A stretch of 64,000 nt of DNA from Edaphochlamys debaryana (lineage: Eukaryota > Chlorophyta > Chlorophyceae > Chlamydomonadales). The position numbers were made by a program, and so were the translations under genes. Positions 33,901 to 43,900 of the stretch are shown piece after piece; the first letter of the stretch is position 1, and every line of letters starts with the position of its first letter. The notes below the pieces were generated by a model that had not been told where the DNA came from, did not search any database, and saw nothing but the letters and a program-made list of their open reading frames with translations. The DNA is taken from positions 248,001 to 312,000 of the forward strand of contig JAEHOE010000093.1 of the NCBI GenBank assembly GCA_016858145.1, given 5' to 3'.

Positions 33901-36900
33901 GATGGGGCATCTAACCGAGCGACAGACGAGTAAGGATGGGGTGGGGGTGGGGGCTTGGCGGGTGGTGGTAGTGGGGGTGGGGGTGGGGGTGGCCCCCGCC
34001 GGCCCCCGCCTCTCCACCCTCTCTGCGGCCCCCCTCCCACCATGCGAAGCGCTCGAACCACATGGGCTTGCGGACCGGCTGCAGCGCCGCGGGCTGGGCG
34101 CGGACCTGGGGGCGGTTGGGTGGTTGGGCGGTTGGAATGAGGGCTGAGGGGCATGGAATAAACGGCATTGTCAGTACAGGTCCGCCGTCAAGACTTGGGC
34201 TCTCCCTTCCCCCTGGCCCCCTCTCTCATTCCCCTCCTGCCCCCTTCCCTCCACCCCCCCACCTGTTTGAGTGCCGCCTCCGCCTTCTTCTCCGCCGCCG
34301 CGAACGCCTGCTCGTTGGCGGCCACGGTCTTGGCGTGCTTGGACAGGTGCCTGGGGGAGAGAGGTGGGCGGGAGGGGGTTCGGGGTGGGGTTTGGGGTGG
34401 GGTGGGAGTGCGTGGGTGTGCTGGGGTGGGAGTGAGTGGGGGTGCATGGGGGGGCATCAGCCGCTCGCCTCGACCGCCCTCACCTCAAGGCCTTCTTCCC
34501 CCTGGCCCGCCACCTGAGGATGGAGACTAGCCGCCGCCCCGCGCCTTGTCCTTGTCCTCCTCCCCTCCAAGCTCGAAGAAACAGCCCCCCTCCCAGTCCC
34601 CTCATCCCTCGGTCCCTCACTTGCGGCGTGTGTCGAAGTACGCGGAGGCGTTGGCGTGGGCCGTGAGGGACAGGTCCACGGCAACCTGGGGGAGACAGGA
34701 AGATGAAGAGGCGCGGCGGCATCAGTCAGGTCGGGTCACAGAGCGCTGGCCCAACCTCAAACCGCAGCGCACAGCACAGCACGGCGCGGCACAGCGCGGT
34801 ACGCCGGCCCAGTCCCGGCTCCACGACAGCACAGCACAGCACGGCATGGCACATGACTAGCATTGCCTCAAAGGCAGGACAGCACGACACAGCACGGCAC
34901 GCCGCACGGCACGGCACAGCACGCCCCACCTTGACCGCCCTCCGCGTGTTGGCCTCCTCGTCCCCCTCCTCCCCCGCGTCGTCCAGCGTGTTGGCCAGGA
35001 GCAGCGAGATCTGCACCGGGGGCGGGCGGGCGGGTGGAGGTGAGATTTCCGTACAATCAGGAGATCAGAGGGAGAGGGGAAGAGAGAGCGGCAGCCAGCG
35101 AGTCCGATGCGCAAGCGGAGTGGAATGGGAGAGCGGAAGGTGTTGGAGAGAAAGAGCGGTAGCAAGCCAGCCAGCCATTCTTCCCCCCTCCCCCCCCCCG
35201 CCTGGTTGTCCGCCAGGTTGAGTCCCGCGATGCTCCCCGCCACGGGGTTGCCCGCCCTCCGCTCGTCGCGGATGAGCGCCTCCAGGTGGGACCAGTCCAT
35301 GCCTTGGGGGGGGGAGGGGAGAGAGGGAGGAGAGGGAGGGAGCAAGGGTGAGAGGGAGGGAGCAAGTGGCGGAAGTCCAGGGCACCAGATGACGCCCCAC
35401 TCAAGACTGACATTTCCCCCCACCCCCCACCCACCACCCACCACAACGCACACCACTCTCGGGATCGGGATGGGCACACGAGTCAGCGCACACACCAACC
35501 CCCTCCCCTCTACCCCCTTTGAGCCGCCCCACCGGTGGCCAGGGACGTGTTCACGGCATCCAGGGCGGCATCCACTGCAGTGTAGAGCAAGGGCGGGGGG
35601 TGGGGGGCATGAGCGGCGTTGGGTTTGGGGGACGCGGGGTAGCTCCAACAGGCATGCCCTGTAGGGCGGCTGACGAGAGGCCCTCGAGTTTGTGGCCAGG
35701 GGCCGTTGGATCCTCGCTTTTCGACCCAAATTCTGGATCCGAGTACACCCCCCACCCCAGAATCTCCACATCCCCCACCCCACCCACCCGCTGTCAGGTT
35801 GTACGTGATGAGCTGTGCCTTGAGCTCCGCCTCCTCCGCAGCGACCAGCAGCGCGGCGGCACGGGAGCCCTGGGGGGTGGGGGGTGGGGGGTGGGGGGTG
35901 CGGTGGGGGGGTGGGGGGGGTGGGGGGTGGGGGGGTGGGGGGGTGGGGGGGTGGGGGGGTGGGGGGGTCAAGGGGGGTCAAGGGGGGCGTCCATGACGAG
36001 TTGGACTGGATCAGGCCAGGGCACGAGGGTGAAAGGGGGGAAGGAGTTTCAGGCGTCCAGTTAGCGGATGCGAGGGTCATCGCCCTAGGGTGACACCCCA
36101 GCCCAGGTATCGCTTCTCTCCCGCGTTCCTCCACCCTTGGTGTTCCACCCGCCCCCCCCCCCCCTCACGCTTTCCCTGGGCGTCTCACCCCCGCCCCCAG
36201 CCACCCCCAGGTAGGTAACCCACACACACCTGGTCCGCCTTGATCTTGATCCGGATCTCGATCCCACGCCCTCAGGCCCCCCCTTCCCCACCCCTGACAC
36301 ACGCCCACGTGGTCGGCCCTACCCCCTCACGCGTTCCGTAACGTCCGCTCCCCTCGAGCCACCCTCACTGAAAAAGCCACACACCTGGTCCGCCTTGATC
36401 TTGATCCGGACCTCGATCCCACGCCCTCAGGCCCCCCCTTCCCCCCCCCCCTGACACACGCCCACGTGGTCGGGCCTACCCCCTCACGCTTTCCTTGGCG
36501 TCCCCTCCCTCGAGCCACGCTCACTGAAAAAGCCACACACCTGGTCTGCCTTGATCTTGTCCAGTCGGGACGTGGCGGCGCGCTCCGCATCTGCCCTCGC
36601 GATGTCGGCCCGCTGGCCCTCGATCTTGGAGTAGAACTCGTCGAGCGCGTCGTCGAAGGCGTCGAACGGCAGCGACGGTTGGCCGGCGTATGGCAGCAAC
36701 GGCAGTGGGTTGAACTCGGCGAAGATGAGCTCTCCGGCTGCCACGGCGGCGGCGGCGGCGGCGGAGTCCAAGGGGCCGGAGGCGGGTGCGGAGGAGGAGG
36801 CGGGGGCGGCGGGGGCGGCTGCGCCGCCCTTCTTCTTGCGCCCCGCCTTGGCGCTGCTGCCTGCGGGGGTGGGGGTTGCGGGAGGGGGTTGAAGGTGGGG

Positions 36901-39867
36901 TGGAGGCAGAATGTGGATGAGGTGGGGCGGATGGGGTGGGGTGGAGGGTACCGTAAAGAACGGAGACGACGTACACTGCCCAGCTGTCCGCAGGACCTGG
37001 ACCCTCGCCACCGCCCCTGACCCTTGACCTCCCATATTACACGCTGCCCCAAGTGGCGTGCGGCGGAAGGTACACGGAGGAATGGTTATGACGTCCGTGC
37101 CGTCACATACACACGGACCAAACGCCCAACGCGGCCCGAACGATCTGGGCCATCACCACCGCCCCTCGAAGCCTCCCCACATCTCCCCAAGACGCCTAGT
37201 TGCCGGCACGCGTCGTAACGCTCACCCGGCGGCGTGAGCGTTATGTAGCCCTTGGGCAGCTCCCCCGCCTCCCAGCGGGCGAACCAGTCGTCCAGCCGCC
37301 CCAGCGCCGCCAGCAGGGCATGCCGTACGTCATCAGTCAGCACGCCCGTACGCACGGGCTTGGGTGCGGCCGCCGCCGCCGCCGCGTCCGCCTTCTGTAC
37401 GGCATCCGGATCTGCCGTACCGTCGCCCTCCACCTCGGCCTCCGCCTCCTCCCCGGCGGCGCCCAGGCCGATCCCGACGCCATCGTCGGCGGCGGCTGCC
37501 ACGTCAGCGGCGGCGCCGTCGGCGGCCGCGGCGCCGTCGGTTGGCAGTTGGACGAGCGGCACGGGGGCGTGGGGATCCAGGCCCGCGTCCATGACCACGT
37601 GCTCCGCGATGGTGGGGCCGTACGGCAGTACGGAGCCGACGAGCGCTGCGCACAGGGATCAAGAAGACGGAGTGACGGGCGTTCGAGGTCCGCTCCAGCA
37701 GCGAATAGCCCGCCCTCCGCCTGCTGTTGTGGGCAGCCCGCCCAGCCCCCCTCCTATGCCCCGCACACCCGTGCCCGCATCGACCACGAGCCATGCAGCC
37801 ATGCAGCCATGCAGCACCGCCCCCCTACAGCTGACTGATGCTGCATCCGCCCCTCCCCAACCCACCCTAGCCCGCCCAGCCCCCTCCTCAAGACCGCACC
37901 CCACCCACCCCCTGGCTCAGGCCCTCCTCCCCCCTCCAAACCCGATCCAAACCCGATCCAAACCCCAATCCCACCCCCTGCACCCTGGCCCAGGGCCCCC
38001 TCGAGGACCTCCCCTCTCCCCTGCCTCCCTCATTCCCCTCCCCTCCCTCCCTCCCGCCCCCACCCTTGAGCGAGTCCGCCCGCGGCGCCGCTGCGTCCAG
38101 CTGCCCCGGAGTCACCCGTGTGGCCAGGCGCATGGCGGCCATGGGGTAGGGGTGGCGGGCCATGATGACCAGGCCCTGGGGGGGGGGGGGTAGAGGCAAG
38201 AGGGGGGGGGAGGTGAGAGGCGGGCGGGCAGGCAGGAGGGGGGGTAGGGTAGGGGGGGGGTGAGGGTGAGAGGGGAGGGAGTGGAGGCAAGTAAGAGGGC
38301 GGCTCCAAGGACTCCACCACCCACCCATCCACCCATCCACCCACCCACCCTCACCCCACCCTAACCCCACCCTCACCCCACCCTCACCCCACCCTCACCC
38401 CACCCTAACCCCACCGTAACCCCACCCCCTCACCCCACCTTGGCGTCGTCCCTGTGGGAGCGCAGCAGTGTGAGCACCTCGTAGTTGGCGTCCGTGAGCA
38501 CGATGTTGCCCTGACAGGGGGGGGAGGGTGGTTTTGGCAGTTGTGGAGAGCGAAAGGAGAGAGGGGGGCGCGGGCGGGGGAACTCTGCACTCGAGGATGT
38601 GTGCCCAGGCCCAGCCCAGGCTGCGGGGGGGTGGGGCCACGGCCCCTCCCGGCGCCAATGGTCCGGGACCAGGGTCCCTCCGCCCCTCCCGCGCGCCCAT
38701 TGCGGCCGCAAGCCAAGCGCCTGGCACCTCGTCACTCCACCCATGGACCCAGCCCCAACCTTCCCGCATCCGTGTCTGCCGTACGGCGGGTACGGCACAC
38801 CGTACCTGCGCGTACATCTCCAGGATGAGGTGTACGGCACCCGGCCCCGAGCCCAGCGTGAGCTCCATGCAGCGGTCCACGCCCAGCTGCCGTACGGCCT
38901 CCACGCGCCGCGTACGGCAGTGCTTCCGCAGCTTGAGCGTGAAGTTGGAGGGCATCTCCGAGGTCTTCTCGCGGAGCACCTGCGGTACGGCGCGTGTACG
39001 GCACGGGTACGGCCGGAGTTGAGGCCAAGACATCTACTGCTAACCCCGTCAGTCCTGCGCCCAAGCCCCCCCATCAGCGTGCCACAGCCGTGCCTAGGCC
39101 TGGACCCCTCCCCCCCACGCGCGTATCCCTGTCACCTCTCTCCCTCCCACCCCGGGCCCTGTCTGGATGGCGCAGCCCTCCCTGCTCCCCGGCCCTCCCC
39201 TCCCCATCCTGGCCCCCACCCCCGGGCCTGCCCCCCCCCCTGCCCTGCCCTCCCGCTCCCTGCCCCCTGCAACCCCCCCCCCCCCCGCCCTGCCTTGGTG
39301 GTGTGGAAGCGCGAGCCGCTCTCCAGCAGCAGGTGCACCTTCTCGCCCTCCTCGCCGCTGCGGGCCAGCTTGAGGACGTAGGTCTGGGAGGGGTAGGGTA
39401 GGGGTGGAGGGATTGACAGGAAGGAAGGACGAAGGGAAGGCACGTGTGCCTTTGGAGCAGCCGCTCTCCCACCTGACCCGAGCGGCGCCCCAACCCCCGG
39501 CACGGCGACCCACCTGTACCGCCGTCCGCCCAACCCTCTCCGCCACATTCCCGCCCCCCACGCCCATTCCCTCCCCCTCCCAACCCTCTTCCCCCACCCC
39601 CCTTTCCTTGGAACTGGTCCCTTTGGAACGACCCTGCGTAGTCCACTACGGAACATTCCGTGGCCTCCCTGCCCCCGAACTCCTGCTCCCCCTGGACCCC
39701 CCCCCCCACCCCCCTCCCCCTCCCAAAGCCCTCCTCCCCTCCCCTCCCCCCCCCCTTGCCTTGGCGGTGAGGTCATAGATGTTGGCCACCCGCAGTCCGA
39801 TGATGCGCTGACGTAAGCAAGCCACCTCGGCCGCCACGTCAGCGCTGCTCATGCGCTGCTTCACCAT
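27990..39867 (-). CDS. NEMF: NEMF/Rqc2 (NFACT) ribosome quality-control factor
   Basis: Homologue of NEMF/Rqc2/Tae2, which binds stalled 60S subunits and recruits tRNA for C-terminal tailing in ribosome-associated quality control. About 1,340 aa in 26 exons (approximate): 39867-39760, 39385-39296, 38981-38808, 38511-38440, 38177-38068, 37647-37227, 36862-36541, 35871-35791, 35577-35532, 35300-35199, 35012-34930, 34686-34622, 34351-34264, 34109-34043, 33692-33573, 33350-33281, 33032-32951, 32775-32659, 32427-32319, 32099-32031, 31797-30939, 30425-30270, 29796-29539, 29117-28914, 28541-28483, 28177-27990. The start [15 protein letters not shown] and [11 protein letters not shown] are the NFACT-N signature. 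The coiled-coil middle, the NFACT-R region ([38 protein letters not shown]) and the C-terminal [17 protein letters not shown] are all present in order. Exon 21 adds a long Ala/Gly/Lys-rich insert. Three introns appear to use GC donors. TGTAA lies at 27549-27553. Divergent from the M32 carboxypeptidase. Confidence 0.92.
28632..28664. repeat. AGCCC pentanucleotide microsatellite
   Basis: About six perfect CCCAG units in the NEMF intron between exons 24 and 25. Confidence 0.8.
29082..29393 (-). repeat. Exon 24 5' edge copied three times into the preceding NEMF intron
   Basis: NEMF exon 24 begins [10 protein letters not shown] at about 29117. Degenerate copies of the same acceptor-plus-first-30-bases segment lie upstream in the intron at about 29162-29200, 29236-29265 and 29355-29395. 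Each keeps GAGGCCGAG and two keep an upstream CAG that could act as an acceptor. Spacing is irregular (about 75-130 bases). Confidence 0.75.
30141..30540. repeat. Inverted pair of a short interspersed intron repeat
   Basis: A block with GCGCATC, then GGCTCGCTGGCTGCCGCTC occurs at 30141-30172 in + orientation and at about 30505-30540 in - orientation. A third copy lies at about 35085-35113 (- orientation). All three are in or beside NEMF introns. Confidence 0.65.
30563..30621. repeat. 14-bp minisatellite in a NEMF intron
   Basis: Four near-perfect copies of AGGGGTTAGGGGGG in the intron between exons 21 and 22. On the NEMF strand this is a C-rich tract. Confidence 0.8.
30780..30980 (-). repeat. 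Exon 21 3' edge and donor copied into the NEMF intron
   Basis: Exon 21 ends KDKYADQ before a GTGGGG donor at about 30939. A second, diverged copy of the same edge (lysine-aspartate, tyrosine, ADQ codons then GTGGGG) lies about 148 bases into the intron at about 30790. Exon-like sequence with its donor has therefore been tandemly duplicated. Confidence 0.7.
34763..34925. repeat. CAGCACGGCA-type degenerate satellite
   Basis: The intron between NEMF exons 11 and 12 is filled with short GGCACAGCAC and CACGGCACGG units in irregular order. Confidence 0.75.
35876..35971. repeat. GGGGGGT tandem tract
   Basis: About twelve G-run units of GGGGG(G)T lie just upstream of NEMF exon 8. On the transcribed (-) sense strand it is a long C/A polypyrimidine-like tract before the acceptor. 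On the + strand it could form G-quadruplexes. Confidence 0.8.
36230..36564 (-). repeat. Exon 7 3' edge and donor triplicated in NEMF
   Basis: Exon 7 ends KIKADQ then GTGTGTGG at 36541. Two further copies of this edge, each followed by the same donor, lie in the intron at 36385 and 36230, a period of about 155 bases. The repeat unit also carries the CACGTGGTCGG and AAAAAGCCACACAC segments. Confidence 0.85.
38346..38436. repeat. 11-bp minisatellite in a NEMF intron
   Basis: About eight copies of ACCCTCACCCC / ACCCTAACCCC between NEMF exons 4 and 5. Confidence 0.8.
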
Positions 39868-40992
39868 CCTGCCTGGCGCCCTGTGGGCCCCTTACTAATG
39901 CTGGTGCTGGTGGTCCTGGCTGAGCCCTGCTCTTCTTGTACGGCAAAGCCGCTCCTTCCTTTGTACGGCAATGCCGATCACGCGGCCCCAGAGAGCCGGC
40001 GTCGGCGGCTGGGGCGCTTGCTGGTTCCGTGTGTCCTGGAAGCTAGGGGCGGAACGTGGGCCGCGAACCCAGGCCGTTGGGAGCCTGGGCTGGGTCAGGC
40101 GGGGGTGGGTGGGTGGGCCCTCCTGGGTGGACGCGGCGGACGCAAGGTTGGGGAGGAGGGAGACGGGGAGGAAGGGGAGGGGGGAGGGGGGAGGGGGAGG
40201 GGCCAAGGGGATTACTAGTCGGGAGGTGGGAGCTGCAGCGGGCATAAGCCCGGAGCCCCGTTGGGCCCACCGGAGGCCCCCTCGCACTGCAACCCTGCCC
40301 AAACCAGACGGGGCTGTTCCCGCGCCCCGCCGGGCCTAGCCGCTACCGCTGCTGCGCTGCCGCCGGTTGTTGCGGCGGGGCAACGAGGGCAGCTGCTGCC
40401 GCCACACGAGAGGCCAGCCCGGCCTTACACGGCCAAACCCGTCGCTTGGCTACTAGTAACGGCACGCCTGTGCTGATGCTGTCTTATTGAGTAGGGTCCT
40501 CTGGCGCTGCGCGCGAGCTCCAGCACGGGCAGCCATGGCGAGGGCGCGAAAGGCTCACCGGTGGCGCCCTCGCAGCTCCAAGACACCAGAAAGATTCGAT
40601 AGGTATCTACTTATTGGTAAGTGAGCAACGTGGGGTGATCTGCGCGAGCTTCGGCAGTGGAAGCTCTATAGCGATTTCTACGGGGCCGGCGGCAGCCCGA
40701 TAGCACGTAACTAGACCGATCGTGTAGTACCTGTCAAGTGGTAGCTCGTGTGGAGCTGGCAGGCATCAAAGTTGCCCACTTTTGCGCAGGTCGATGCAGA
40801 GCGGCCTCGTGATTGTGCACTCGCCACTTGCTCATTGCCCGATAGACACACAGCATCTGGCTGCACACTGCACTCGCACACATAGCGAAGACGTGCAATT
40901 GCGTCCTCGCGGCTAGGGCTTGGCCACTAGATCAAGTCCTTCCATCCACCACCACACAGCACCGCGCGCCCGCCGAGGCCCTGCCACGCCTT
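39868..40992. promoter_or_regulatory. Divergent promoter region of NEMF and the M32 carboxypeptidase
   Basis: About 1.1 kb head-to-head spacer. Near the NEMF side are two TTGTACGGCAA-like blocks about 27 bases apart (about 39936-39975), the same short motif scattered through this locus. The M32 side has AT-richer sequence around 40570-40620. No separate gene is recognisable, and the transcription start sites cannot be placed. Confidence 0.55.
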
Positions 40993-43900
40993 ATGATCGG
41001 CCGCGCTCTGCGCAGCTCGCTACAGCGCACCTCAGTAGCACAGCGTGCCTGCAAGGCGCAGGTCGGAGGCACTCTCTCGACCAGGCCCATCGTCACCATG
41101 GGCAACAGGGGAAGCAAGCCGGGCACCGGTCGGAGCCCCAGCGCTACCCAGGGGCAGCAGCGGAACCAGCGGGGCCGCGCGACCGCGACGGCCGCTGTGA
41201 CGGTGCCCAAGGACACGGCCAAGGTGGGGTTGAGCGCTCCGGGGTTGGTTGGAGCCTTCCCGGGCCCGGGCACCCAATGAGTGGCCCGGAGCAGCGGGCG
41301 CAAGGAAGATTCTACGCAAGGGAGGGCCGGGTACGATGCGCTGTGGGACCCGAGTGCCTGCGGGTGCACAGAGTCTGACACGATACGGTAGCTTGCCGGG
41401 GACCCCGATGAGGGTGGGTGGGGGCCGAGGCAAAGGACCGAGCTCAGGTAAGGCTCACGCTCAGTCTGCCTGGTGCGAGTTTCCCTAGTGCACGCCGCCC
41501 CCGCTGCGCACTGACACCATGCCCCACCGCTGCCGTACGTGCCGTACCACACAGGCGTACGACGCGCTGTGCGATCGGCTCAAGGAGGTGTCGGTGCTGG
41601 GCGGCATCTCGGGTCTGCTGGGGTGGGACGAGATGGTGAGGCGAAGGGGGGTGGGGGCGGGAAAGGGGTCCCATGTTCGATGGCGCTGGAAGCATGCCGC
41701 AGCTCCCGGTATCCCCCTCGCGGCCGTGACCCGCGGCCCTCACCTCACAGCCTAGGCGCGTCCGAAAGCCGGCTTCATCTCGGAAAGGGCCTTGGGGGCC
41801 GGCCCAAGGGGTTCGAGATCTTTTGCATGGGCCCCGATACCAATCCCATGCCATCCGCCGCATCCCCCCTGGCCCGTAACCAGGCCCTAACTCCACCCCC
41901 ACCCCCACCCCCATCTCCTCCCCCGCGCTCTCTCCTCGATCAGGTGATGATGCCCCCGGGGGCCGCCGACAGCCGCGGCGCGCAGAAGTCCGCGCTGGCT
42001 GGTGTGCTGTACGACAAGAAGACCGACCCCGTGGTACGGCAGGGTCGTACGGCAGGCATGGGGTGGATTGGCATCTCCCGGGAGGTCCCTGGCCCTCTCA
42101 ATCTCACCCGGCCCCAAAACCCCCAGTCCCCCGGCTGCCGCTCATGGCTTCCATCATCGCCCCCTAGCCGTCCCCAATCTCACGTTCCGACGCCTGCTGA
42201 CAGACGTCACACTCTTACCTGCCCTCAATCTCACCAATGCACATCCCCTTCCCTTCCCCTTCCCTTCCCCTTCCCCTCCCCCCCAGCTGGGCCAGCTGCT
42301 GGATGCGCTCAAGGCCGCTCCCCCCGGGGCCCTGGACCCCTACCAGGTGTGTGGGGGGGGGGGTTGGGGGTGAGGGTGAGGAGACAGGGGAGGAGCACGG
42401 AGGGGAAGTCTCGAGGGAGGGAGCGAGCGAAAGGAGGACACGGGTGATGCGGTGTCTTGGATGCCGGGCAGGCGGGAGCGAGGGGGACAGGGGAGAGGAC
42501 CGGGATGTCGGTTGGAGGGTCGGTCCGTCGACACCGAACGTTAGCATCGGTGCCTGCTGCCTTCATCGTCCTTCCTTGTAAACCCCGAGGACCGGGGACT
42601 GCGCCAAGCCTCCTCGCACGCGCGGTCGCGCCACCCCTTGTCCCTGAGCCCATGCCTCACTCATCCCGGCCATGCCTTCCCTCTTCCCCCCACACCTCCT
42701 CCCCTTTCCCCCCCAAGGCCGCGGTGGTTCGTGACGCGGGCAAGCAGTTCATTAAGGACACGGCTCTGCCCAAGGTGGGGTGGGGGGTGGGGGTGGGCGC
42801 GGGGGTGGGGGCGGGGGTGGGGGTGGGGGTGGGGGTGGGGTGGGGTGGGTCTTGGCATTCAGCGGGTGGGCTAGCGGGTGCGTCTTGCGGATTGCGCCGG
42901 TCGCCTGGGTCTCAGCCTACAGTGTGCCCATCGCATCCCTCCCCAACCCCATCCCCAACTCAAAACCCCATCCCCTCACCCTCAGGAGCTGGCCCAGCGC
43001 ATTGCCAAGCTGGAGTCGGACGCATACGCGGTAGGGGGTGGGGGCGTGTTGGGGGCCCTGTGCGGGACTGGTGTGGGGGCACAGGGGAGGGCTGTTGAGG
43101 GACGCAGCCGGGAGCGCGGGATCGGGGTGCGGCCTGTGTCTCTCGCACAGGAGGGTTACGGGTAGACCAGGCTGGAGCGGTGCGGGGCAGAGAGGCGAGG
43201 AGCGGCGTCCCGGCGGGCCCTTGGCCCCCTCCCTCCCTCTCCCCCTCAGGCCCGGGTTTAGGGCTCGTCGCACGGCACCCGCCATCTGCGCAAGAAGGCC
43301 GCACGGCACACCGTCCGTAGCATGGAGTGTCCCTCCCACCGCTGTACCCCCACCTTGAACCCCTCTCCCTCCCTGCCCTTCCGCCCTCCCCCCCAGGCCT
43401 GGGTCAAGGCCAAGACGGCCTCGGACTTCTCCCTCTTCGCGCCCTTCCTCAAGGAGTGGGTCGAGGTCAACAAGGAGAAGGCCAGGTGCGGTCGGGTTTC
43501 ATCACATGATTTATTCAAGAGCGAAACAGTAGCACGCGAGACCTTGACTGAAGCGGGCTGACCCACTATATGATAGAGAGCAATGAGTGCGTGAAGGGCT
43601 GCACAGACAAAACGGGGGGGGGGGGCGTGGTCTGGGGGGACGCGCGGGAGAAGTGGTAGAGAGCAGGGAGTGCGTGAAGGTCGGCACGGGCAATCCGGCG
43701 GGGGGATGGGGCGGGGAACAGGTACAGTAGGCCGCAGTGGGCTCCACAAAGGGCGAGTGGGGCCCGTGCGAGGGGGTGATGGGGCTAAGGGGCTGGTGGG
43801 GGGCGGGTGCGCCGGCGACGGATGGCCTGGCGACGGACAGCAGGGACGGTGAGCCCCCGCTGCGGTCGGTTCGCCGTCCCCGCTGTCCGTCCCCAGCTCA

